Source: Proteromonas lacertae
Taxonomy: Eukaryota; Sar; Bigyra; Opalinata; Proteromonadidae
Assembly (NCBI GenBank): GCA_002245135.1
Contig: NGBS01000031.1
Span: 18,872-82,871, forward strand
Direction: 5' to 3'
DNA length: 64,000 nucleotides
Shown here: piece after piece, positions 14,801 to 29,800 of the stretch
Layout of the letters: each line of letters opens with the position of its first letter
Position numbering within the stretch: position 1 is the stretch's first letter
Program-made: the position numbers and the translations under genes
Notes under the pieces: model-generated
Databases searched by the model: none
Seen by the model: only the letters and a program-made list of their open reading frames with translations
Told to the model about the DNA's origin: nothing

Positions 14801-17800
14801 TTCTTTTAATTGTTTTATCTGATTTTTATAATCAGAATTATACTTCTTTTCTTTTTCCATTTCTCTCTTCAACATATCATATTGTTCTTTCATTTCCTTC
14901 ATTTCTTTTATGTATTTCACACTTGTGTTTTGCCAATAATGAGTATCGCTTTCTGATTCACTAAATGAAGTTTGTAAACCATTTATCATTGATATACTTG
15001 TAGATAATTGTTGTTCATAATTATCTAATTTACATTGACTGTCATTCAACTGCATTGTCATTTCTTGCAATTGTTTATTATAATTATCAATTAACTTTTG
15101 TTTTTGTTTATCACTTTCTTTTGCACTATTTTCTTTTTCTACTTTTAATTCATTCAATTCATTCTCAAATTTGTTCTTCATCTCAATCATATCTTTATTA
15201 AATTTCAATTCATTATCTTGTTTTTCTGATTGTAATGATAAAAACTGGTTATTAAGATTTAATAATCTCTTTTCTTTCTCATCATTATTCAATTTTAATC
15301 CTTTCAATTCATTTTCTATATCATTCATTTCAAGTTGTAGTTTACCATTCTCTTCTTTCAATAACTTAACTTTATCTTCATTCTCTGTATTTATATTATC
15401 TAATTGTATTTTCATTTCTTCTATTTTTCTTTGATTATCACTTTTCTCTTTTATTAATTGTGTCTGAACATCATTTCTTTCTTTCTGTAATTCCAACAAT
15501 TGTTTATTATTATTCTCCATTACTTTAGCCAATTCTTTTTGATAATCAGTTAATTTGTTTAATGACTCATTATGCAATTGGCTAATATTCTTTTGATTCT
15601 GTTCAATTAAATCATTCTTTTCTTTGATTAGTGAAGTTATTTTATCTTCCAATTCAGAGAATTGTTTCTTATATTCTTCATGTAATTTGGAGTAATTATC
15701 TTCATACTGTTGTAGTTGATTCTTTTTCTCTTCTTTTGATAGTTTCAACTGTTTTTGAAGTTCATTTACCTTATTTTCTAATGATTCAGTTTCTTCTTTA
15801 TATTGTAATTCTATAATGTTTAATTTTTCATTATTCTCTTCATTCTGTTTCTTTATATCATTCTCTAATCTCTCTATAGTATCATTTTTCTTTTCTGTTA
15901 TTTTCTTTTCTTCACTATTATTTTGTTTCATCTTTTCATTTTCTTCTTTTAATTTATTCAAAATATTCTCATAATCTTCTTTTATGGATTTAACAGAATT
16001 TTTATTTTCTTGTTTCATTTTTTCTATCTCATTTTCTAATTTTTCAACTTCTTCTTGTTTTTCTTTTATCTTTTCTTCATTATCCTTAATTAAATAATCA
16101 ATTTTATCATCATATTTCATTTTCAATTCTTCAATCTCTTTGGATTTCAGCATTTCCATATTCTCTTTCTCTTTAATGAAACTATGAATTGAATTATTAA
16201 AGTTTTCTATTGTTTTATTCTTATCTTCTACCTCTTTGATTAGCTTGTCATTATGTTGATGTAATGTTCGATATTTATCCTGTATTTTCTTCAATAATTG
16301 ATCATATTTGGTTATTTTATTGTCATTTTCCTTTCTTATCTTCTCCAAATTAGATGTCAATTCGATTGTATCATTTTGAAGTTTCATCATTTGTGACTTT
16401 AATATCTTCTTTTCATTATCGTTTTCTTCTATTTCTTCTTTCAAATTCTTATTCATTTTCTTTAGCTTATTATTCAAGCTTTCTAACTTTTCTTCTTCAT
16501 TTTCCAATTCCTTTATTTTTCTCTTTAAATCATTATTTATATTCTCTAATTCACTATTTGTTGAAATTAATTTCATATTATTATTCTCTAAATCTTTTCT
16601 TGTTTCTTCAGTTTCATTTAATACATTTTCCATGTCTTTTTTCATTCTTTGTTTTTCATCAATTAATTCATTTATCTTATTACGTAATTCTTCATTCTCT
16701 TTTTCTTCTTCCTCAAATGATTTCTGTAATGCCAATGAACTTGGTTGATTAACTAAATCTTCTAATTGTGATTGATAACTTTTCTGTAATTCTTCTAGTT
16801 TTGAATGTAAATCATTTATCATTTTGTTCTCTTTTAATATTTCACTACAATTTGATTCATTTTCCATTTCAATTTCAGCTTTTTCTTTCATCAACTTCTT
16901 TGTTTGCTTTTTCAATTCTTTTATTTCACTATCTTGTTTTGTGATTATTTGTATTTGAGTATTGTAATTCTTTTCTAATGTATTATTATCATTTTCCAAT
17001 TTCATCATTTTTGTTTGTAATTTACATAATTCTTCATTCTTTTCATTTTCCAACAAATTCAACTGTGACAAATACTGATTTTTATTCATATCATTTTCTT
17101 CTGATTTTCTGTTGTATTGATTCATTAGATCATTATATTGATTCTTCAATCTATCTAATTCATTCTCTACTACCTCCTTATTAGCTTTTAATGTTTCAAT
17201 TGTATTAGAATTTATCTCCAACATTGTCTTTGAATCATCTTCCAATTCTTTGTAATTACTCATCAAATCACTATAATTGCCTTGTAAATTATCATATTTA
17301 TTCTGTAGACTATCTAAATGAAGTTGAATTGTTCCTAACTTATCACTAGAATCATCATTCTTTACTGTTCTTTTACTAGTTGAGAGATTTGTTTGTAAAT
17401 CATTAATATCACTTTGTAACTGCAAATTGTCTTTAATCAGCTGTTTAATCTTTTCTTTTGTCTTTTTATTGGTTAGATTGTCATTCTTTTGTTGTTCTTT
17501 TAACTTCTTAAATTTATCTAATAATCTGTTATATTCATTTTGGGTTTGATTTGTTAAATCAGCAATTTCTTTTTGATATTCATCTATTTCTGTTTTGGAT
17601 TTTTCTAAGTTATTTCTATTTCTTTCTTCTAATTGCTTTACTTTATCTTCTAAATCATCCAACTTCTTGGTATAAAACTCATTTTCATTTGTTAAACTAT
17701 TCGATTTCATTTTCAAGCCATTTATTTCTTCTTTCATATTATCATTGTCACTTTTCATTGCTTTAACCAAGTCTTTATATTCTTTTTTCTTCTCATCAAT

Positions 17801-20800
17801 TGCTTCAATTTGAGATTTTAAATCATTATTTTCATTCTGTAACATGTCTTTTTCAGATTGTAAAGTATAACTATGATATTTCAATTCCATTACTTCTTTT
17901 TCTTTGTCATTCAGTTTACTTTCCAAATCATTTTTTACTTTTTCTAAATTCACTATTCTTTCATTCAATTGATTTCTATTTTCGTTTAGATCATTCGTTG
18001 ATGATTCTAATTTTCTTAACTTGTTTTGACTCAACAAATTTGTTCTATTTAATTCCTTTACATTTTCAGCAAGAGAATCATTCTTTGATATTAACTGTTG
18101 TCTTTTATTCTCTATTTCTTTATTTTCATTCTTTAAATTATCAATTTCACATAACAATCTTTCTTTCTCTTCTTTCAATTCTTTATTATTTGAATCAGTT
18201 TCAATGTTTTCTGTCTCTAAATTCTCCAATTGTGATTGCAATTCTTTCATTTCATTCTGTAAACTATCATTATGGGATGTAACTTCTAAGTATTGTGATT
18301 CTAATGTTGATAGTTTATCATTTATCTTAGTTTTTTCTTTCTCTAGTTTATTTTTCATATTCTCTAATTCTTGATAATTGTTCAATATTCCAGAATGTTT
18401 CATTTCCAACTGTTTTAAATTACTTTCTAATTTCACTATCTCATCGTTTAATATTTGTTTCTTCTCTTCTAAATCTCTAATTGTATTTTGATATGATTGA
18501 TTCTTGTTTGTGATATTCTTAAATTGACTTATTAAATTGTCATTTTCATTTTCTAAATCATTTAATCTTTTCAAAATATCATTCTTTTCTCTTTCTAATA
18601 TATTCACTTTTTCAATCAAATCAAGTTTATTATTAACATCTAAATAATCAGATGATGATGTTTCAACTGGTATTGTAATTGTATTAAAATCAATTCTTTT
18701 TATTTCTATCTTTTCCAAATTATTCATCTTTTCTTCTTCCTTATTCTCCTTCTTTTTCTTATCATTATTTATTTTTCCATTTTTCTTACTACTTTCTTTA
18801 TTATCATCATCTTTATCACTATCATCACTACTACTACCACTTCCACTATCTCCACTATCTGGAGATTTTGCAGCTGTTCTACCAAGAATTGATCTTCTGA
18901 TTGGCTTTTGAATGGATTGTGGTATTTCTTTAGGTTCTGTAATAGAAATTGATTTTAAAAATGTAATATTCAGACTTTTAAGATTATCTGTAGTAGATAT
19001 TGGAGTTTTTGACAATTTCAGTTCATCATTCTCTTTCTTTAATTGAATGAGATTATTATTAATTTCTACCAACTCTTTTTCTTTTTTATCCAATTGATTT
19101 TGCACATTTTCATACATTGTCTTATAATCATATCTATCTTCTGTTTCATAATCTGAGTCTGGTAAAAGTGATGATTCTACAGATTGATCATAGTCTTCAC
19201 TCATTGTGGACAATGAAGAAGAATCAAATGTCATTCTTCTAAACGGAGATCTTGGAGTTTTGATGATTATTTTATCTTTATTATTCTCTTTTTCAGCTAA
19301 TAACAGTTGGTTGTATTTCTGCTGTAATTCACATAATTGTTGTTCTTTATTATCTAATCTATCTTGTAATTCTTCTGATGTTGTTTTATTAATATCACTT
19401 AGATCACTTATTTCTTCATTTTTATTGAATGATATTATATCCATTGAATATGTATCTAAAGATTCGCTACACTTCACTTTCTGTTTCAATAACTTCTCAT
19501 TTTCCATTTTCATTCTATCATATTGACTGTGTAGATCTAATAACTTCTTTTCCTTCTCGTCTAATTTCATTTGTAGTTTCTCAATATTCTCATTATTAGA
19601 ATCATTAACAGCATTAATACTAATTTCTTCATTTTGTTGTTGATGTTTTTGTTCTTGTTTTAATTCTTCATATTTCTTGTTCATTTCAATAAACTCCTTT
19701 TCTTTTGAATCTAGTTTGCTTCTCAAATCTTTAACAGTAATAACTGAATCACTATTATCTTCATTAATTTCATTATTATCTACAATAAATGTAATTGTTT
19801 CTTGTGGAATAACATTCAATTCAATAGAATCATTCATTCTATTATCTTTATTATCCTTCTTTGATTTTTTCATTCCAATATAACCATTTTCATTATCAGA
19901 ATTGTCTCTTGATGAATTATCAGAAGAAGATAAAGAAGATGAAGATGGTGATCTTGGTGAATAAACTTTCACTTTCAAATCATTTCTTACTATTTCAATA
20001 GATTTATCATCTTCTCTAACTACATTTGGTTCTTCTAAAGATGATATTAGTGTGTAATTCATTAATTCTAATTGATTGGCTTTTGTAATTTTTGATTCTA
20101 ATAATCTGATTATTTTCATTTGACTCACATTATCTTTATATTGTAAAGCATTTTGATTTTCTAAACTCTTTAATCTATTTTCTAATTCACTATTTTTGAA
20201 TTTCTTTTCTTTTTCTAATCCTTCAATTTGTTTCTTCAATCTATCTATTTCTTTTTCATAATTACTCTTTGTTTTTGCTAATTCCTTCTTTAATGGTGAA
20301 TAATCTGATTTGATTAATTTGTACTTGTTTGTTACATCTGATAGAGATGATTGTAGTTTTTGATTTTCACTAATTCTTGAGGTTATTTCTGATTCTAATT
20401 CCTTATTGTTTTCCTCTAATTCATTTATTCTATTTTCATTCTCTTCAATAATTCCCTTCAGTTTTGTTATTTCTATTTTTGAATTATTATCATTTTCTTT
20501 CAATTTGTTTTCTAATTCAATCTTTGATTTTTTCAAATCACTTACTACAACATTCAATTTTTGTATCTTATTTAATAAATCTTCTTTGTTTCTATCATAA
20601 AGTTCTTTTTCTTTTGTTAATTTACTCAATTGTTTATTATTATCACCAAATTGTGTATTTAAGCCTTCATTTTCTTCAGATAATTGATTGATTGCTGATT
20701 CTAATGTTTTTACTTTCATTTCAAGTTCAGCAATAGTATTTACATCATTCTCTGTATTTTCACTCATTAATTTCATCTTTTCTTCTTTTTCATTATTTTC

Positions 20801-23800
20801 TAATTCCAATTTATTATACTTTTCTTTCATTTCCTCAAGTTCATTTTCAATCATTATCTTTTCTTCTAATTGAGACTGTAATTGCATTATCTTCTGTTGT
20901 CTGTTGCTATTTTCATCAACAAGTCTATTACATTCTTGATTTAATAATTTGTTATTATTCTCTAAATCCAACATTTTTGTGGAATTTTCAGATTTTAATT
21001 TGTTATTAGCAGTTTTTAATTTTAATACTTCATTTTCTAGCTTATTCTTTTCATTTTTTACTTCTTCTAATGTAGAAGAGTTTAACTTTAATTTTCCATC
21101 TAATTCTGATTGAATGTCATCTAAATGAGTTGATAATTCTTCAACTGTTTTCTTTAACATTTCATTATCAGTATTCAATTGTTGTTTTTCTTTTTCTAAG
21201 TATTGGTTCATATTTTTCAATTGTCCAATTTCATTTTTATTCTTTAATAACAAATCATTATAATCATCTAACAATTGTTGATATTTTACTTCCATTTCTT
21301 TCTTTTCCTTATTGATTTGATTTGCATCTACTTCATATGATAATTTGATTTGTTCAATTTCTTCTAATAAATTAGACAGTTGTTGTTTAAATTCTGCATT
21401 TTCACTTAGTGCTAGTAAATAGCTTTTATTCAAAGTATCATAATCGTTCTTAAGTATATCATTTGATTTGTTTAAAAGGTTATTATCACCAACTATCTTT
21501 TTTACTTTTTCTAATTGTTTGTTTAACTCATTTATTTCATCATCTTTATTTTTATTCTCTTCAATTAATTCTTTAACTGACAGTTCTTGTTCTTCATATT
21601 TATTCTTTATTTCATCCAATTCATTATTCAATCTGTCCATTTCATCTTTCTGTGTTTTAAGATGTAAATTATCTTCAATCAATTGACTATTCTTACTTTC
21701 TAAACTCTTTATTTCTTTTGCCAAGCCTTTAATCTTCTTTTCTAATAACGAATTCTGTTCTTTCTTTTCCTTTAATTCTGCTTTTATTCCTTCAGATATT
21801 TTTCCATTTCTCTCCATTTCTTCTTTTTCATTATTAATTTTAGAGTTAATATTCATTAATTGTTGATTAGATTCTTCGTATAGTTTTATTTTCTCCTCTA
21901 AATTCATTATTTTTTGTTTTGATTCTTCAATTCTTCTTTCATTATCTTCATTTATTGATTCTAGTTGTGATTTTAACTTGTTATTCTCTTCTTTCAATTT
22001 CTTCATTATTTCATTCAAATCATCATTATCTTTAGTTTCTTTTTGTTTTATTGATTCTTTCAGTTGAGAATTACTACTTTTCAATTTTTCAATTTTTCCA
22101 ATTAACTGTTTATTCATATTCAATAATCGAACATTATCATCATTCAAACTCTTATTTTTATGTGTTAAATCTCTATTCTTATTTATTTCATCATCATATT
22201 TTTTGTTTATCTCTGATTTCCTTCTTGAGAAATCATTTGTTTCTGTTTCTAATCTGTTTCTTAATTCATTTAATTCATCATTCAATTTCTTGTTCTTTCC
22301 CTTTAAGTCTTTATTCTTTTCATATTCTTCATCATATCTTATTTTCAATTCACTAATCTCATCTCCAATTAATTCCTTAGACTTTGATAATTCATCTAAT
22401 TGATTCTTAATATCATTTAACTCAGTTTCTTTTCTTGTATTATTCAATTTCAATATATTATTTTCATCAGTTAATCTATTGTTTTCCTCTAGTAAATCAC
22501 TCAGTTTAGAATTATTTATTTCTTTTTCATATAATAGTTGTTTTAATGATTCATTTTCTTTGTTAATTCCATCAAATTGTGTATTTACTTTCTCCAACTC
22601 TCCTATTCTTTCTTTCATCATCTTTTGTTGTTTTTCCTTTTCTTCTTCTAATTCTTTCACTTCTTTTGATATTTCATCTAGTCTTAATTGTAATTCATCA
22701 TTCACTTCAGCTAATTCACTATCTCGACATATTAATTCTTTGTTTTTATTTTCTATCATTTCGTTATTGTTTTCTAACTCTGTTAGTAAATTCTTTAGAT
22801 TTTCTATCTCTTCTTTATCAAGTCTTTCATTCTCTTCTTTCTTTTCTATTTCATTTTTCAATTCGTTTAATTTCGTCTTTAAATCATTTATCTCAGTCTC
22901 ATTTTCTTTTTCTATTATTTCTTTATAATCTTTTGCTTCTTTTAATTCTTTTTCCTTCTGTAAGTATTTTGATTTCATTTCATCTATTTCTTTCTCAAGT
23001 TTATTAATTAAGGGAATATTTTTCTTTAATTCATTAATTTCAATCATCAATTGAGAATTCTCATTGTTTAGCTTTTGTATTGTTGATAATGAATCAGAAT
23101 ATTTGGTTAAATATGAATTAAATTCATTTTTATTATCTCTATTACTTTCTTCTAATTCTTTTATTCTACTATCTCCATTTTCTATTTTTTCATTCTTATT
23201 CTCCAATTCTAACTTAATTCTCTCATTCTCTTTATTTGTCCTTTCATATTCACATTCCAAATAATTCAATTTCTCTGTTAATTCATTTATCTCATTATCT
23301 TTTTCATTGTTTTCTTCTTTTATACTTTTCATTTCATCTTCTTTTAATTGTCTTTCATTTTTTCTACTTTCATTTTCTTCTTTTAGTTTACTATTTTCAT
23401 TCTTAAACACTTCCATCTCTTCTTTCTTCTCTAAGTATTTTGATTTTATTTCATCTAGTTCTATTTCAAGTTTATTAATTAAGGGAATATTTTTCTTTAA
23501 TTCATTAATTTCAATCATCAATTGAGAATTCTCATTGTTTAGCTTTTGTATTGTTGATAATGAATCAGAATATTTTCTGAAATGAGAATTTAATTCATTC
23601 TTATTCTCTTTATTTTCCTTTTCCAATTCTTTTATTCTATTATTGTTTCTATCATTTCTTTATTTTTATTACCAATGTCAGATTTAATTCTCTCATTTTC
23701 TATATTCACAGTTCGGATATCATCTTCTAAACTACTTATCTTCATTATTAATTCATTCTTTTCATCATCTTTTTCATTTCGAAGTATTTCAAGTTGTGAT

Positions 23801-26800
23801 TGTAAATCTATATTATTCTCTTTAATTCTGTTATTTTCATCAATAATAACATTTATTCTCTTTTCTTTTTCATCTTCATTTTCTTTCTTGACCTTTTCTA
23901 AAGATGCTATTTTTTCTTTTAATCTTTCCACTTCTCTTTTCAGCTTTTTATTATCATTATTTAATGTGTTAATAATCTTATTATCTTCTTCTAATTTATT
24001 CTTCTTCTTAAGCAAAATATTATAATCATTCTCAAGTCTATTCAACTGTTTTGACTTTTCTTCATATTTTGCTTTCTCATCATTTATTGCTGTTTCTTTT
24101 TCTTCTTCTAATTCTTTCACTTCTTTTGATATTTCATCTAGTCTTAATTGTAATTCATCATTCACTTCAGCTAATTCACTATCTCGACATATTAATTCTT
24201 TGTTTTTATTTTCTATCATTTCGTTATTGTTTTCTAACTCTGTTAGTAAATTCTTTAGATTTTCTATCTCTTCTTTATTAAGTCTTTCATTCTCTTCTTT
24301 CTTTTCTATTTCACTTTCTAATTCATTTAATTTCGTCTTTAAATCATTTATCTCAGTCTCTTTTCCTTCGTTATCTTCTTTCATCCTATTTATCTCACCT
24401 TCTTTCATTTGATTTTCGTTTTCTCTACTTTCATTTTCTTCTTTTAACTTCACATTTTCATTCTTCCATAATTCTAATTCATGTTTCTTCTCTAAATACT
24501 TTGATTTTATCTCTTCTATTTCTTTCTCCATTTCGTTCATTCTAGGTATATTCTTTTTCAATTCATTTATTTCTTTTTTCAGTTGTACATTCTCATCACT
24601 AACACTTTCAATATTAGATAGTGATTCAGAATATTTATTTATATATGAATTTATCTCTTTCTCCAATTCTTTTACTCTGTTATTCTTTTCATCTATATCT
24701 TTATTTTTATTATCCATTTCTAATTTCATTTTCTCATTCTCATTTTCTATACTATTTAATTTCATCTTTAATTCATTTATTTCATTCTCTTTTTCTTCAT
24801 TCATTTCTTTATTTTCTTCTTTTAATCTAATATTCTCTTCTTTCACTAATTCTATTTCTTTTTTCTTTTCAATATATTTTCTCTTTATCTCTTCTATCTC
24901 TTTCTCCATTTCATTCATCTTTGGAATATTCTTTTTCAATTCATTTATTTCATTTTGTAACTGAGAATTCTCACTGCTAAGTTTTCGAATATTAGTTATT
25001 GATTCTGAGTATTTACTTAAATATGAATTTAATTCATTTTTATTATCCTTGTTGCTATCTTCAATTTCTTTTATAATACTATTCTTATTATTCAATTCAT
25101 TCTCTATTTCATCAATACCTAATAACAATTCATTGTTTTTATTCTTCAATTCTTCAATTTCTTTACTATATTTCTCATATAATTCATTTATTTCCTTCTC
25201 TTTCTCCAAATCTTTTTCATTTAATTTTCTTTTCAACTCTTCAACATTGATCTTCATCTCATTTATATCTTTCACTACATTCCAATATTTATCATCACTT
25301 ATTGAAGGTACTTTAATCTCTGGTTGATTATTAATTGTCAAATTAATCTTAGGTAATATCAACTCTTTAGAATCAAATGAAATTAATTTGTTATTCTTTA
25401 TATTATACTCAGATTGTCTCTTTTCTTTAATTAATGAATTATTCTTCTGTTTAAGATTATTTATTTCATTTTGTAATGTTTTTATTTCATTATTCTTTTG
25501 CTTTAACAATCCATTTAACTCATTTATATTCTTATTAAAATCAGAATATGTTTTTGTTGTTTTATTATTCATCTTTGATATTGTTGATTGAAGAGATAAT
25601 AATTGTTCATTATATTTATCTTTATTGCTCATACTAATCACTTTTGAATATTCTACACTCATTTCATTCTGCTTATTATTAACAACATCAACACAGTCAT
25701 ATTCACTCATATTTACATTTGATAGTATTTCTTCTTCATTTCTTTCTAATTCTCTTAATTTTTCATTTAATTTCTTGGCTTCAGATTGCAAGAGTAGATT
25801 ATCTGTAGTTAAATCTTGTATTATCTTATTTGAATTATATATTTCTTCACTGTTTGGTATATCTCTTTCTTTTAAAACTTCAATTGAATCAGTTAATAAT
25901 TGAATATTACCTTTTTGTTTCTCATTTTCTTCTTTCATTGCATTATAATCATCCAATAATTGATTATTCTGTTGTTGTAATTTCTTATATTCATTCTTTT
26001 CTTTCAATAATTCGTTATTTTTTCTTTCTAAATCATCATTCTTCAATTTCATTGTATTATAAATAGTTTTTAATTTCATATTCTCTTTATTGGTATTATC
26101 TAATCTCCTCATTTCATCTTCCAATTTTCTGATATTCAAACATAAAACTTCATTCTCTTTCTTTGCTTTATCTAATTCTTCTTTCAATTCTACTTTATCA
26201 GATTTTAATTCATATATTTCCTTAGTATTATTATCTCTTAATTGTTTCAATGCAGTATTCTCTGATACTATTAATTCAGTAGCTGTTGGTAATAACGACT
26301 TTTGTTTCAACAATTGATTCTCTGCTTTTATATTCTTTACTTCTGATTTATATTTCTCTTCATTGTTCTTTAATGACTTTTGTAATTGTTTAATATCTTC
26401 TTTCAATGAATGTATGTCATTCAAATATTGAACATTATCTAATTTATATTGCCTTAATATAATATTCTCATTCTGCAATTGTTGTAGATCTTTTTCCATT
26501 TTTGGTATTTGTTTAAGTTGAGTATGTAATTTTGAATTGTCTGATTTAATTTTGATAATCTCATTATCTTTTTCATTGTTTAAATTCATAATATTATCTA
26601 ATTTAGATTCTAATTCTTCTTTTTCTTTTTGAATCAGATTAATTTGTTTCATTATTTCTTCTTTTTCATCTGTCAGTTTCTTTATATTGTCTTTATTTTC
26701 ATTCTCCATATTTTCTACCTCATTCTTATAATTTGAAATTAATTCATTCTCATTCTTTTCTAAATCATTTATTTTCATCTTATAATCATTCTCTAAATAA

Positions 26801-29800
26801 TCAATTTGTTTCTTATAATCAATTTCAATTTCATCCATTTTCTTTTCTTGTGATTTATGTAATTGATATAATTCATTATATGATTTATTTGATTCTTCCA
26901 ACTGCTTTGATATGTTTTCATTATCATTTTTTACTTCTTCTATTGTGTCTTTCAATTCATTAATATAATCATCAAAATTAGATATATCTGATTGTAATGG
27001 ATAGCTTTTTAATTTTAAATCACTTACATTTGTCAAATTACTCTTATAATCTATTATTTCAGTTGAATTGATTGAAAAATTTCTATTCTGATTGAAATAT
27101 ATATTCTTCAAACCATATTCTTTAATATCCAAATATTCATTACTTAAAATATCTTCTGTTCGATTTTGTATCAACTCTAAATTGTCATAATTATCATTTA
27201 TAAGATCCAAATCGTTAAAACTCTTCAACTTGAGTGTAATTTCATTGTTATTAATCACATCTATCTGCTTAATATGTTGCATTTCGTATTCTGGTGATTC
27301 ATTTACAATATCAACTTCATTATTGACAATAACATTATTATCATTCTCCTTTAATGAATCAACTGAATGTGATTGAATATATTTCATTTCTACTTCATTT
27401 GTATTAGTTGATTTATCTTCATTTTCATTTTCATTCACCATTTCAATAAAGTTTATATCAATAATAGAGTTGTTATTATCACCATTAAAAACTAAATCAG
27501 TATTATAACTTTGCAATATTGTATTTTCTTCCTTGTTTTCTACAACATTCACTACTTCTTCTGTTATAATGTTCAAATTAATAATACTCTCACAATCTGT
27601 TGATTTTTCTTCTGTATTAATACCAACATTCATTTCAATATTTTCATTCTCAACCACCTTCATATCATCTGATAATATATTATTCACATTATCATAATTT
27701 ATAACAACATTTTCATTCTCACTATTTTCAGGTAAATCAACTTGATTTCGATTAACATTCAAATCATTCTCTATTACTACATCATATGATACTTGATAAG
27801 TATTTTTCAATTGATGTATTTTGTCAATTATACAATCAACCATTTCGTTATTCATTATTTCATTTTTATTATCCTCAAGTATTGAATTTACAACTTCACT
27901 AGGAATTAGATCATATTCATCATTACCTCTTATTGATTCTACTATTTCACTACCTACTATTACGTTATTATCATAATTGATTATTGAATCTACAACTTCA
28001 TTAGTAATAACTACATTGTCACTTTCATTTATCACTCTATTTAATAATTGATATACAACACTTTCACTACTATAACTATCAGTTTGTGTATAACTAGATT
28101 CATTTTGAATTACTACTTTCCTTTCTTCTTCTTCTTCTTCTTCTTTATTATATACATCAATTTTATCATTCATTGATATATTTAAATCAAAATTAGGAAT
28201 ATATGATGTAATAATTGAATTATTAAAACTTAATTCTTTATTATCATTATTAATTGCATTAATAACTTGATTTACCATAATTGTATTATTGTTATTATTA
28301 ACAATATTCTCAAATGGAATAATAACTGTTGGTGTTACTAATATTTTACACTTTTCTTCTTCTTCCTTCTCTTCTTCTTCATTAGAAATTGAATTAATTG
28401 TCTTTTGTTCAACAATTGATAATGGTGTTACATTTGGAATACTTTGGATATTTTCATTTGTTATTGATAATGGAGTAATAATTGTAGATGGTGTTGTTGT
28501 ATAACTAACAATTGGCACATTAATTACTGAATTTTCATTATTAACAATTGAATTAATGTTTTCACTATTCACAACATGATGATTTATTTCTGGTGTTATG
28601 AAATTGATTGTTTCATTAACAGATAACTGTGATTGATCTGAATCTACAACAACAACGTAATTCGAAGAATTATTAGTAATGATTGATAATTCTGGATCTA
28701 AATATTGTGATGTAGTTAAATAACTTGAAACTTCTAATGATTCTTGTTGGGATGGTATGATAACAGGATTTTCTATAATTAATCTACCATTATTTTCTAT
28801 ATTATCAGATGATACTTCAAATTTTGAATTAATTGTATTATATTCTACAACTACTAATTCATTATTGTGTAATAAATCAATATTATAGTATGAATTAACA
28901 ATAGATAATCCTTTATTATTATCACTTCTAACATTAATACTATCAAATTGAATCATCTCATTATCATCTTTTACACTTCCTTCTTGATTTATTATAGATT
29001 CAATCTTATTTAATACAGATAATTCAGGTGTTACAAAATGTTTATTAATTGCATCATAATTACTAATTGAAAGTTTCTCTTCTTTTGTAAATGACATTTC
29101 TTGTTGAAATACACCCAATAACATTTCTTCCTCTTCATTTAAAATACTAATCTCATTTTCTGTTGTTCTTAATTCTACTGAATTATTTTCTATATCCAAA
29201 TTCTCAAACTCAACTTTTATATTTTCCTTATTATCAATAAGAGATATTGTTTCTAGTTGTGTAATTGATAAATCATCTATAGGTTGATAATAATTAGTTA
29301 TTTCGTTAATTACATTCATTTGAGGTATAATTTCTTTTTCATTATCATAACTAATCAAAACAACTAAATCATTCTCACATATACTTAATTTTACATCATC
29401 AACTAAAACATCAATTGTATTATCATTAACATTAACACACTCTTTCTCAGATTGTTGTATTGTTAATATCTGATAGTTACTTATTTCTAATTCTCTTTCA
29501 TTATCATTTATAACATCTACATCACTATTTATAACTTTTACTTCGCTTATGTCATTAACTACAACATCAATTCTCTCATCACAATAAACATCCAATTCTA
29601 CTGGTTTTACTACAACATCAACAATATCACTATAAGAAGCTTGATTTTCTTCAGAGTATAACATCACATCTGTTTTATTCTCTAATCTTGTCAATTCAAT
29701 TTCTTTGTTTATATTTGAAATAATTGGTTGATCAATTCTTGTTAAAATATTATCTTCCAGTTTATTGACTAAACTTTCATTCTCAACAATACTCATTTCT

